Positions 10,946 to 19,869 of a stretch of DNA of 24,032 nt are shown piece after piece. The notes below the pieces were generated by a model. The model made no database searches and had not been told where the DNA came from. It was given only the letters and a program-made list of their open reading frames with translations. A program made the translations under genes and the position numbers. Each line of letters opens with the position of its first letter. Position 1 is the first letter of the stretch. Source of the DNA: Brachionus koreanus (taxonomy: Eukaryota; Rotifera; Eurotatoria; Ploima; Brachionidae); assembly GCA_016987375.1 (NCBI GenBank), contig PJRA01000555.1, positions 1,159,109-1,183,140 on the forward strand, read 5' to 3'.

Positions 10946-11452
10946 CTAATCTGATTGAATTTCGTGATTCAAATGTTTATCAAAACTAATTGAACTTTGA
11001 TTTGGACTAAGCTCTATTTGCTGAACTGTTTCTTGTGATTCGGTTTCTTTCAAATTGCTTATTACTGAATCACTTGTGCATTTTCTACATGAAATCTCTT
11101 GATTTTTTTGTATACTAAAATAGTCTGAATAGTCACCGTGTTCTTTAACATGACCGGAGTCGACCGGTATCCACTTTGATTCGGCATTTTTTATCCATTT
11201 CAAATGACAAACTAATTTAGCTATTTGTATTGAATTAAAGGAATCTTTCATTATTTGCTCATTTGGTTCACACTTTTTGCTTATGTACTTGGGTATTGGA
11301 TTTTTCGAGCTTCGATTCACTTGTTGTGTGTTCGGCACCAAACCAAATTTAGTCGCTGCATTATGGTAAGCTTGTTGTATGAATCTTTTCTCATTCTCTA
11401 GCATAGAACTGTCTGATGAAATAGAATTATCATCGTTAAATTCACTATTCAT
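10946..11452 (-). CDS. hypothetical protein, 168 residues
   Basis: A single uninterrupted frame from ATG at 11452 to TAG at 10946-10948. I do not recognise the family. The protein is hydrophilic. It starts with a Ser/Asp/Asn-rich leader (about 1-20), has a central part with FIQQAYHNAATKFGLVP and a Trp-containing block CHLKWIKNAESKWIPVDSG (about 93-111), then a CRKC pair, and ends in a polar Ser/Glu-rich tail. There is no signal peptide or membrane segment. An ORF this long is unusual in such AT-rich DNA, and the base composition is richer in G and C than its flanks, so I take it as real. Its 3' end is 35 bp from the TYW2 stop on the opposite strand, so the two 3' UTRs must overlap or be minimal. 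A lineage-specific protein or a fast-evolving orthologue are both possible. Confidence 0.6.
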   Translation of the reverse strand: MNSEFNDDNSISSDSSMLENEKRFIQQAYHNAATKFGLVPNTQQVNRSSKNPIPKYISKKCEPNEQIMKDSFNSIQIAKLVCHLKWIKNAESKWIPVDSGHVKEHGDYSDYFSIQKNQEISCRKCTSDSVISNLKETESQETVQQIELSPNQSSISFDKHLNHEIQSD

Positions 11453-12060
11453 TTTATATTTTAAATAAAATTTTCAATAAAAAATATATAAATTGTTAAA
11501 TTTTTTTCAAATTTTTTTTTGTCTCTATGGACAACTGATTAATTGATTAATAAAATAGTGACAATAGTTGTCATTTTAGCGGTAATTTCACTTAAGTATT
11601 TCAAGTCTAAAAATACCTATTTTTTTAAAGTGTTCTTTATTTTTTGACTTTATTTTTAGAAATTATTTTCTCAGTCTCAATCAAGTTTGTCAAGTTTAAC
11701 TGATTTGTTTCAAAATTCTCTTTTTTTTTTTAATTTAATAGAAAATAAAAATGTTTTGGTTAAATAAATGTATCTTTGGCACATTTTGATTGATATTTAT
11801 TTATTCAAAGATTATCAGTATTAAGTTCTATAAAACTAAAATTGATAAAACGTATAAAACATATTTTAATTTAATATAACAAATTTAAACATAAATAAAA
11901 CTAAAATAAAATAAAATTTTTATGTCTTTTATGCTTCCCTTTTAGAGTTGAAATGATGCATTAAAGATTACTAACTAAATTTATTAAAAACGATAATTAA
12001 ATAAAAAATGAATAGGAAAAAATACCAAAAAAAAAAATTTTTTTTTTCTTTTTTTTTTAA
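11453..12060. other. AT-rich intergenic sequence
   Basis: Upstream of the hypothetical gene. It consists of A/T tracts and scattered TAAATA words, with no coding block or repeat that I can name. Confidence 0.5.
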
Positions 12061-12064
12061 TTTC

Positions 12065-12313
12065 TGTTGAGGTCTTCACGCGTGAATGCTTGAGCCTAAC
12101 GGTTTATACTTAAGTTTATGTGCGGTTTATTTATACGGTTGGGATTTTAAATAAGAAACGGTTTAGTTATGGTTCAAACAATTATTAAATTTTATTCGAG
12201 ACAATACAAAAAGAGAGAATTAGAATACAATAGTATAACAAAAAAAGAAAAACAATGATATTACTATTGAAATCATGCTATTAGAGTGAGGAGCTACGGT
12301 TTAGTCCGCAACA
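12065..12313. mobile_element. candidate solo LTR (249 bp)
   Basis: The segment begins TGTTGAGG and ends CGCAACA, so it has TG...CA termini with a perfect 5-bp inverted end (TGTTG/CAACA). It is flanked on both sides by TTTC (12061-12064 and 12314-12317), as a 4-bp target-site duplication would be. Its composition is less AT-biased than its surroundings. No primer-binding site follows it and no gag-pol sequence adjoins it, hence solo. Short terminal matches can arise by chance, so a genome-wide copy search would decide. Confidence 0.5.
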
Positions 12314-12317
12314 TTTC

Positions 12318-12949
12318 TTTAAAATAAAATCCCTAAAATAATTAATTTGACCATTATCCATTACCAATAACCTATGTTTTTTTGCTCTAATAATATTTAC
12401 TTTTTGATATCAAAAAATTAAATCAATTTTGCTTAGAAAATATAATACAATTCTCAATTTTATCTTTGGTTTGTGTTGACTAGGTATAGTCAATCATCCA
12501 ACACTAGTTGCACTTTAATTTATAACAGTTTCAACAGTCAATAACAACCTAAATTTAAACTTAACGGATGTAGAAATAAATTCTGTATAAATGTTAAGTT
12601 TTATTTGCTCTGTGTTCAAGAATCTTTTACATTTTTTTCAAAATTTGTTACCGAGCTGATCCTAGCTTAAAAATAAACATTTCAAACAGTTTGATTTTCT
12701 AAAATTATTTGTATAAAAATATACAACAACATTAATAAAGATTTGTACAACTTTGTGAAAAGCTCGAATAGGCGATAGCTATAGCTATTTAGTTATTGTA
12801 TACACCGAACGTTCTGTTTATAATTGACTAAATATTAGAGAAAAAGGAAAACTTTCGATTGGAAAAAAATGAAGTGGTAGACATGTTAAAATATTATTGA
12901 AGATGGCATCTAAGATGGATTCTAAGGAAAGTTGTTGAACCTGTGAATA
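12318..12949. other. AT-rich intergenic sequence
   Basis: No coding block or RNA gene seen. A small palindrome of repeated ATAGCTAT words lies near 12774-12787. Confidence 0.5.
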
Positions 12950-13425
12950 ATATTTTAGCCATTGTGAAATTTCATAAAAAACTTCCAATACAAAAAGTAA
13001 AAATTCTTACAACTTTTGTTCTAATAGTCATAAATTTGTCCTGCAAATGAAACAAAGTGAACCAACTGTTGTTTCATCTATTGTGCAATTTGTGCAAAAT
13101 TCCACTCAATATAATAACATTGAAAATAATTCGCAATCAATTTACACAGATTTTGCAGAATGAAAATAATTTTACATTTTTTAAATTTTCTTATTTTTAG
13201 ATTTTTTGTGCAATTTTTCAGAAAATAAAAAAAAAAAAAACTCAACAATTACTTTGTAAACAAAAAAAATTAAAATAAAGCACAAAAAATCTAGTAATAT
13301 GAAAATGTAAAAATGTAAAATTATTTTTATTTTGCCACAAATTTATGACAGTTAAAAACAAAATTTTTAAGATTTTTTACTTTTTGTATTGGAAGTTTTG
13401 TATGAAATTTGACAATCAAAAATAA
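12950..13425. repeat. long imperfect palindrome, MITE-like element (copy 1)
   Basis: The two halves are inverted copies of each other at several nested levels. The outer arms are 12963-13009 and 13368-13414, about 47 bp with few mismatches, sharing CTTTTTGTATTGGAAGTTTT on one strand. Pairing continues inward around ACAAATTTATGAC (right arm near 13337-13349). The inner arms are 13159-13180 and 13310-13331, with one mismatch. The innermost arms are 13199-13211 and 13280-13292, a perfect AGATTTTTTGTGC. About 110 bp on the left side (roughly 13046-13158) has no partner and looks inserted. There is no ORF. The inner part recurs at 19246-19344, so this is a dispersed family, probably non-autonomous. 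Confidence 0.75.
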
Positions 13426-14071
13426 TTCTTTTTTTTAAGCTTTTAGAACTTGTTTTAATAAAAAAAATTTAATATAAAAAAATATTTTTATGTTAAGCAA
13501 AACACGTCAAACCAGACAAGAAAGTATTGTGCATAATTGTGAATGCATAAAATGCTTGCATAAATTCGCAGAAATAAGAAAATAAAGTTTAACATTGAAT
13601 GTCAATTTAAAAAAAATGTTTCTGCAATATTTTTTTACTTAAAAAATATTTTTAAGACCCTTTTTTAAATGATTATTTTTGAGCATGATCGTTCTAATTT
13701 GATCATAGACTTCAATTTGCACGGAGTTTACTGATGTGTTAATGCACAAAACTCCTAAGTGAGAAAAATGAACTATTCTAAATAATTATTATGTCAGTTA
13801 AATGTTTGTTTATTCTATAAAGGAATAAATATGTATAATGATAAAAAAGAGTTTATTTTATTATTTTTTTACTTTTTTCTGTTTTGATTATGTAAGTTTA
13901 CTTATTTATGGTTTAAATTAGACTGATAATATTTTCAGATAACAATTTTAGCAAAATCCTGACTAATTTAGTAATAAAAAAACATTTTCATACAATAAAA
14001 GACAACTTTTATATAAAACTATTTTATTTTATAATAAAAAAAAATCAAATAAAAAATGAACAAAAAAAGTA
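13426..14071. other. AT-rich intergenic sequence
   Basis: No gene or clear repeat recognised. A short inverted pair of GATCAT/ATGATC words lies near 13684-13706. Confidence 0.5.
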
Positions 14072-14075
14072 NNNN
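14072..14075. other. assembly gap (4 N)
   Basis: Four ambiguous bases in the sequence, next to the 3' end of the LINE 2 remnant, so the join may not be reliable. Confidence 0.95.
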
Positions 14076-14104
14076 TAGTACATAACTGATTATCATTACT
14101 TGGA

Positions 14105-14625
14105 CAAGGTGGATTTGTTTTTTATTTTTTTTTGCTGATCTTGGGTTTGGCTGATCGTCATCTGATGAAGAGTAAGATTCTAAAATAGCATTTAATTTGT
14201 CTTGGATACAATCAGAAGGTTTTTATTGAAGACATGCTCTTGTTCATGGCTTGGTTTCTAACATACACAAAATTAATTTGCATTTTTCACGGGTTAAAGC
14301 TAAATCTTTGAAACTCTTAACCAAATACAAGTCTTGATTATCATGCTTAGATTCGCAGGTGCTTAGAGTGATAAATGGGCTATATTCAAGGATGAATCTG
14401 ATGAGTGCTTTGAAGGTAATCATCAGAAGTTTCGTGTTTAAACTCCATTTTTTTCCTTTAGAATATTTACTCTTAAAGTTGTTAATATGCTTTTTAAAAG
14501 AAAGGGTTAGGTACATGAATGATGCCTAGAAATTTTGGGTTATTTTCATATGGAATCAGCTCATTGACAAATCTAAGCGAAACTTTTTCCTTCAGCTTTG
14601 TCTTATTCTTTTATTTGCATTTTCC
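14105..14625 (-). pseudogene. non-LTR retrotransposon ORF2 C-terminal remnant (LINE 2)
   Basis: On the minus strand the frame first gives KVSLRFVNELIPYENNPKFL, then GI. This is the LINE block L-x-L-N-G-x-x-I-P-Y-x-x-N-P-K-Y-L-G. After a frameshift near 14515 it continues as YLTLSFKKHINNFKSK and TFKALIRFILEYSPFI, the following LTFKxHI and ALIRSxLEY blocks. A 90-codon frame closes at TGA (14244-14246). Past that stop and one more, the same frame still shows DKLNAILESYSSSDDDQPNP and a Lys-rich tail. The RT core is absent. The remnant therefore carries one frameshift and at least two stops. It differs from LINE 1 in sequence but belongs to the same broad Jockey/CR1-like type. Confidence 0.7.
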
Positions 14626-15740
14626 CCACATATGAATAAATAAACAAAACGACAAACCAAAAAAGAAAGAAAAAAATTTGATTCTAAATTACTGTACATT
14701 AGAGATTATTAGACAATGTTCATAAGGGTTAAAAATTGATTCAAACAAACTGTGAATGTTTTATGATTTTTGGGCCAAGATTTCTGAGTTGATTTTATTT
14801 TTCGATTAATTTTTTATAATCGAAATGTGCTTAATTAAACAGATTTTTTTACCCGGGACAATGGAAGATATGTTACATAAATTGGAGAGAATATTTAGGT
14901 CCTTAATACCACAGACTCTAAATCTATATATTTTGATTTTTTTTTAATTTTTGACTGAGAAATAACTAAACTAAAAACACATCTTTAAGGTAAGATGGTG
15001 TTTGATTCATGCACCATAGTTGTGCTTCGGTGTATGAAGCTGCAATCAGAAAAAAAATTTGTTTAAAAAATTTAAAAATCTTTAACAATAGCATTAAATT
15101 AATCAAATCAAAAGAAAAATTTATGTTTAAAAGCGAATTCTTGTTGTCATGGAATAAATTATGCAATATATATATTTTTTTCTTATTTTACTATGTTTTA
15201 AAAAAATTTACACAATATAAAAACTTTAATATCAATTTTGAATATAAACTTAAATTCTAATAAAATATTTTTACATTACCTCTAATATTTATTGATTTAA
15301 AAAGCTTATTCAACAAAAAAAATGGTTATATATCTCCTAAGTAACAGTAGAATTTTGATTATGTTGTTAAAAAAACTAAGCCTAACGAGTTAAAATTGTG
15401 CTTGTGTAATCAAATGCATATAATGCATTAAAATTGTTCCACGTCTAAAAGTGCATTTGGGTAAACAGATATATAATTGAGATAAAAATGATAATAAATT
15501 ATGATAAATGTTTAAAATAGATTTATATGATGTTAACCAAATAAATAACTGAGGAATTTATTAAACTTTGATTTGGATAACAAAAAATAAAAATCAAAGT
15601 GAAATGCACGTGTATGAAACAAAAAAAAAACTTGATGGTGTTTGATATTTTATTCAAAAAAAGGAAAAAAATCATTTCTACAAAGCCTTTTTGTTAATAA
15701 GTTCAGTTTATCTAACTAAACATAATATTTAACATTATAA
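14626..15740. other. gene-free AT-rich region
   Basis: Open frames at 14966-15260 on both strands are composition-driven (Lys/Phe/Leu/Ile-rich) and show no family block. A patch of mixed composition at 14851-14920, including ACCCGGGACAATGG, might be a transposon scrap but matches nothing I know. Confidence 0.5.
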
Positions 15741-15849
15741 TACATAGCTGCGACACCGGGAAATCACTCGCCCATTTGTACCATATCCAAAATTTTTTTT
15801 TTTGTATTTTTTTCATCTATTTCTCTTTTTGTGTACATTGGCCGAATAC

Positions 15850-15985
15850 AAACGATTATTTTCCAATTTTTGCACCATTTTTACGAATAGAGGCTAGTGC
15901 TCTATGTCAACCCTCTGTATTTGTTCGGGCTTGGGACCGACATACTGTCTAAAGAGTGTTGTTCGACAGTAGGCTACATTAAATT
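15850..15985 (-). mobile_element. possible LINE 3' tail
   Basis: On the minus strand this patch reads CCCAAGCCCGAACAAATA, CAGAGGGTTG and, further on, CGTAAAAATGGTGCAAAAAT. It recalls from memory a conserved non-coding tail of some RTE-like LINEs (CCCAAGCCCGG...GAGGGTTG...GCGTAAAA). It stands out from the flanking AT tracts in composition and also contains an ACTGTC/GACAGT stem. It lies about 400 bp downstream, in the same orientation, of the possible RT scraps at 16410-16645, so both may belong to one decayed element. The resemblance is remembered, not searched. Confidence 0.35.
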
Positions 15986-16040
15986 AAAAATAGACATAAG
16001 CTTTTACTCTGAAATCTAAAATTAAAAATTTATTAGATTT

Positions 16041-16058
16041 TTGTTGTTGTTGTTGTTG
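16041..16058. repeat. TTG microsatellite
   Basis: Six perfect TTG units. Confidence 0.9.
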
Positions 16059-16315
16059 AGTATAATTGTGAAATAATGGCAAGAAAAAAAAAAGCTCAAC
16101 AAAATAGAAAAAAGGCTAAAAATGTATTACGTAATTGAATAAAAAACAAATGAAACATTTTTTATCTACCAAATTCAAATTATGATTGTGAATGTTTCAA
16201 GTTTACTTTAGTGTTACATAATTGAACTGCTTTATTGATTTTTTTTTCTAGTCTTGCATAGACATCAATGCATTAGAGCTAAATTAATTCTAATAAAGCA
16301 ACTAGAAAGAGAAAA

Positions 16316-16330
16316 AGAGAGAGAGAGAGA
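16316..16330. repeat. GA microsatellite
   Basis: About seven GA units within a longer purine run (roughly 16309-16338). Confidence 0.85.
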
Positions 16331-16409
16331 AAGAAAGGCACAATAATTTAACTATTGCATAATACTTATTATTCATGGCCATGTTATGCAATCAAGACGA
16401 AATAATTTT

Positions 16410-16645
16410 ATTTAGATCTTGTTCTAAACGAGACGTCCTATCATCATCAAATCACTTGACTTAGTAAGCAGATCTTAGCATGCTTTTGAAAATTAAAGCT
16501 ACCCTCACTTGTATTTCAGCTAAAGTATTTCCTTGTAAACAGGAGCCACTAAATTCATACCCTCATTGAAAAGTCTAGCATCTTAGCTAACAAATACTCT
16601 TCTTCATTTGATGCAACGACCAATTTTTAATTATATTCAAAAACA
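16410..16645 (-). pseudogene. decayed RT-like scraps (LINE 3)
   Basis: On the minus strand one frame gives LVVASNEEEYLLAKMLDF. After frame changes another gives GNTLAEIQVRVALIFKSMLR. The second resembles the RTE/R1-type LINE block in which a GS...DG is followed by EI-x-x-R-I-x-x-A-K-x-x-F. The first resembles the segment following the catalytic A/F-x-D-D. The catalytic motif itself is not visible, and the stretch has several stops and shifts. The call rests on two short blocks and is uncertain. Composition is less AT-biased than the flanks, which supports a former coding origin. Confidence 0.4.
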
Positions 16646-16917
16646 CTAAAAATTTTATCTAATAAAATGGCTTTGAAGAACCTAATAAAAAAGGAAAAGC
16701 TTTTGTTTCTTATTAAGACAAAATATGTGTCGATGTGCTGTGTTTTTATTCCTAGTGACCAGATCAGGCAGCAGGGACTAGCGACTGCGCAACAAGCTTT
16801 TGAAATTCTATTTGAATTGAATGAAATAAAATTGCAGACGTATTTATTTGCTAGTGAGAAATCGATTTTTTCATGTTTAATTATAACATGAAATAAATGT
16901 ATTTTATGAATATACAA

Positions 16918-18269
16918 AATTATATTCCTCTCCAGAGCAACTTAAACTATTACGTAATCTGATCAGTTTATGTAATAGCTCTAATGTTTAATTAATATAA
17001 TGAATGTAAAGATGTTTACCATTTAATATCAAATGCTCAAATTCAAAATGTTACATAATCAGTGATAAATTTAGACGGTTTAGTTTAAATTTGCGTATTA
17101 GAACTAGTCGTGATTTGTTTTAAAGAATAATATTCAAACAACAACACTAACAATCATAAAACAATGATCATTTGAATTGGATTTTTAGGGCTTTTGAACA
17201 ACAATTTCTAGCATGAATCACGTGCATCATTACACAGTATCATAACTAACTTGGAACAACAGAAAAAAAAGCAATTACTTTTCAAATTTGAAATAAAAAC
17301 TTGAACATAAAAAAAAAAAATTTAATTTTAAAAAATTTATTTTGATTCGGAAACAATTTTTAATTAATTAATTTTTTCCTATCATTTAAAAAAAAATATT
17401 CAAATACAAAAATTAATTTCTAAATGAGCTGATAGTGCTTTTTAAACAGATAATTGATTTAGATATTTTTTAAATTTAAAAAAAAATTATGTCTATGATC
17501 TATTTTTTTTTCATATTCTTAAAAGTATGCTTTAAAATTTGATACAAATAAAGGTCACCTAGTCTTACCATATTTTATAAATTATAAAATGCAATTATGT
17601 AATAATTTATTTCTTTTTAGTTAACTTGTTTTTTTTAATAAAACTAGCATTATTAGTTTAAAAATTTACTCCAATGTGGATAAGTTCTAGTCAGCATTAC
17701 TGTTAAAATAAAATAATCGAAAGTTGTATTAGTTTTTAAAAAACAATTAATCATCAAACACAATTACTTCTTCAATGTTCTAAAAAATACTATATTCTAT
17801 CCTTAATCATTTTTTCATATTGTTTTATTCTCAATAATTTCATAATAAGCTTATTCAAATTGAAAAATAGCTAATTCCAATATATTACATAATTTATAGA
17901 TGGTTTTAAAATAAGGTTCATAAGATACAATTTGTTTTTTTTTTTTAATTATCCTTTGTTTAAAGAGGAAGTATTGATATTAGCATTTGTTTTAAAATAA
18001 AATTTGAGCCAATTTAGATTTTTTTTTAAGTTATTATAAAAGCCAGAAAAAATAAAATCAAGTTCTAAATAAATCTGAACTCGAAAATCAAGAAAAATAA
18101 CATTTTTTGAAAAAAATCTCTGTATTTTAATCAAAAAGTCATTTTTAAAATTAAACAAAATGTTAAATTAAATCTGGAAAAATTTTTAAAAAAATATATA
18201 AATGCTCATTTAAAAGTTATTTAGAGCATGATTTTTAATTTTGTAAAAAAATTAAAATAATTTTTTTAA
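16918..18269. other. gene-free AT-rich region upstream of HYPK
   Basis: Dominated by A/T tracts. No coding block, tRNA or obvious transposon end is seen. The HYPK promoter must lie in its 3' part, but I see no distinct TATA box; the 18230-18269 leader is almost pure A/T. Confidence 0.5.
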
Positions 18270-18602
18270 ATGGACCAAGAAAATAAGGAAGCACAGGCCC
18301 AGGCCCATTCCAAGCATAATACAGGTGCTGCTGATTTGGAAAAAGTGACCGATTTCGTCGAAGAAAAAGAAATTTCCGGAAAAAATTTGGACAATGCAAT
18401 CACTGCTATTTTGGATAAGCGAAAGTTGGAAGCTGAGCAAAAGGCCGAGCTTGAACGTCGTTTGGCGAGTGTTAAAGTAAAAAAAGAAGATGTTGAATTG
18501 ATTTGCCAAGAATTTGAGATTACCAAAGTAAAAGCAGAGCGAATTTTAAAAGAAAATAATGGTGATTTGAGAGCTGCTTTGACTACTTTAGTTAATGTCT
18601 AA
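18270..18602 (+). CDS. HYPK: Huntingtin-interacting protein K homologue
   Basis: Single exon, 110 residues (human HYPK is of similar size). The N-terminus is polar and likely disordered. The conserved block GAADLEKVTDFVEEKEIS is at 19-36. A charged helix rich in Lys/Glu/Arg follows at about 48-66. The C-terminus (about 68-110) is the UBA-like domain: KKEDVELICQEFEITKVKAE, RILKENNGDLRAAL, then a short end. By homology it binds the NatA N-terminal acetyltransferase (NAA10/NAA15) at the ribosome, tunes its activity, and limits aggregation of polyQ proteins. Its AATAAA lies at 18606-18611, only four bases after the stop, so the 3' UTR is very short. POP5 begins 124 bp downstream on the same strand. 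Confidence 0.95.
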   Translation: MDQENKEAQAQAHSKHNTGAADLEKVTDFVEEKEISGKNLDNAITAILDKRKLEAEQKAELERRLASVKVKKEDVELICQEFEITKVKAERILKENNGDLRAALTTLVNV

Positions 18603-18605
18603 TTG

Positions 18606-18611
18606 AATAAA
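18606..18611 (+). terminator. HYPK polyadenylation signal
   Basis: AATAAA just after the HYPK TAA, followed by a T-rich stretch. Confidence 0.55.
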
Positions 18612-18709
18612 ATTTTATTTTGGAAAAAATTTTTTTTTTTTGGAAATAGAGTAAAACCTGATGAGACCAGGCATGATAAACTAATTTTTTAAATTTAAAA
18701 ATTGAAAAA

Positions 18710-18723
18710 TTTTCATCCATCAG
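18710..18723 (+). promoter_or_regulatory. 3' splice acceptor-like site before POP5 start
   Basis: The sequence TTTTCATCCATCAG ends two bases before the POP5 ATG. A pyrimidine-rich tract ending in CAG this close to the start looks like an acceptor for spliced-leader trans-splicing, or for a 5' UTR intron. Confidence 0.45.
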
Positions 18724-18725
18724 AA

Positions 18726-19199
18726 ATGAGGTTTAAAAGAAGATATTTTTGTTGTGAATTGTTGAACAGAGATTCGGAGTCTGGTTCAAATAAACCAAAA
18801 CACTCTGAAATAACCAGCACAATCAATAAATCTATTGAAAAGTATTACGGAGACTTAGGAGCTGCTGAAATGATACCCTCGTTTAGTTTGATCTATTTTA
18901 ATCAAAATACAAATATATGTGTTTTGAGAACAGCGCGTAATTTGGAGAAAAAGTTTCATACAATGTTAACTTATATACAAAAAATAGAGGATATTCATGT
19001 GCAGTTTAAAATAATTCATAAGTCGGGTAGTATTAAAAAATGCAAAGAGTTTTTGATTAAGTATTGTAGCAATCAGTTATTTTTATTCTATTCCAAGTCG
19101 TCCAAGAGTGGAATGGATTCTGATGATCAAATTATTGTTGGTATTTTGGAGAATGTTATTGAAGCCTGTGAAAAAAATGACTACAATTTCAATTCATAA
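18726..19199 (+). CDS. POP5: Ribonuclease P/MRP protein subunit POP5
   Basis: Single exon, 157 residues (human POP5 has 163). The start MRFKRRYFCCELL matches the family's M-V-R-F-K-x-R-Y-L-x-C-E-L opening, which fixes the ATG at 18726 rather than upstream in-frame codons. Further blocks are GDLGAAEMIPSFSLIYFNQN, TNICVLRTAR, then HKSGSIKKCKEFLIKY. These fit the RRM-like fold and the G-T/S-I-R/K-x-C-x-x-F-L-I-x-Y signature. The tail is acidic and variable, as in homologues. By homology it is a core protein of nuclear RNase P (pre-tRNA 5' end maturation) and RNase MRP (rRNA processing), pairing with RPP14/RPP30-type subunits. It follows HYPK closely, and a palindromic repeat starts 46 bp after its stop. 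Confidence 0.93.
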   Translation: MRFKRRYFCCELLNRDSESGSNKPKHSEITSTINKSIEKYYGDLGAAEMIPSFSLIYFNQNTNICVLRTARNLEKKFHTMLTYIQKIEDIHVQFKIIHKSGSIKKCKEFLIKYCSNQLFLFYSKSSKSGMDSDDQIIVGILENVIEACEKNDYNFNS

Positions 19200-19245
19200 A
19201 TTTTTTAAATAAATTTTTTTTTGATTTCGAATATTTTTAATTGGC

Positions 19246-19344
19246 AAAATGAAAATAATTTTACATTTTTAGATTTTTTGTGCAATAATTAAGAAATTTT
19301 TTAATTTTCTGAAAAATATGAAAATGTAAAATTATTTTCATTTT
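19246..19344. repeat. palindromic MITE-like element (copy 2) in POP5 3' flank
   Basis: A perfect 24-bp inverted repeat, arms 19246-19269 and 19321-19344, with a 51-bp spacer. The arm reads AAAATGAAAATAATTTTACA, then TTTT. The spacer holds AGATTTTTTGTGCAAT and a TTTCTGAAAAAT segment, both of which also occur in copy 1 at 12950-13425. It is short enough to be transcribed in the POP5 3' UTR, where it would form a hairpin. Confidence 0.8.
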
Positions 19345-19869
19345 ACATTTCAATTTCGATTTAAAGTAACTTTAAGTTTATTTTCAAGAAAAATGAACAT
19401 AGAATTAAGAAAAATAATTTACAATATCAACAATATTAGTGATGCAATCAGTTTTTTAAAAAATTATGAAAAATAATATTTAATTAAAAATCAAGAATTT
19501 TTTTAGACTATTTTTACAGAACATTTAACTGAAGATGTAATAAAATTATTTTCAAAGTTAAAAAAAAATTAAAAAGTAATTTTGAATTTGTTTTGATTGA
19601 AAAAATTTTAAATAAGAAAATAAAATTTTTAGGAGAAATGCTAACCGCTAAACAGGAAGACCTTTTATATGTTGTTTTAAACATAGATATCAAAAAGTAT
19701 AAGGTGTATTTTGATTTACTTTTAGAAAGTTGATTTATAAATAAGAATAGGTTTCTTAAATAATACTTTATTAACAAAAGAAGCACTAAACCAGTCAAAC
19801 GAATCTCTTTTTGACTCTTAATCTCTTCAGTATTACTTAATTCAAATTATATGAATGTTAAATTATTTT
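19345..19869. other. AT-rich spacer before Tc1 remnant
   Basis: No recognisable coding block. The N-terminal third of the neighbouring Tc1 transposase should lie at the end of this stretch but cannot be read, so the element's 5' part is lost or decayed. Confidence 0.5.

Noticed and set aside
14380..14425. CTGATGAG word as a hammerhead ribozyme core
   Set aside because: The matching GAAA and stem arrangement is absent, and the word lies inside LINE 2 coding sequence.
14677..14700. TTTGATTCTAA...ACTGTACAT as a Tc1 terminal repeat copy
   Set aside because: Only the first eleven bases match the repeat at 20631; the rest differs and no element is adjacent.
14966..15260. Small ORFs on both strands
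   Set aside because: Lys/Phe/Leu/Ile-rich products expected by chance in AT-rich DNA; no start context or homology.
16627..16917. Overlapping ORFs on both strands (74 and 96 codons) as a gene
   Set aside because: No recognised blocks in either frame; the minus frame runs into the decayed RT-like scraps, so neither is supported as a gene.
18252..18526. Minus-strand ORFs opposite HYPK
   Set aside because: HYPK on the plus strand is clearly conserved; these are shadows.
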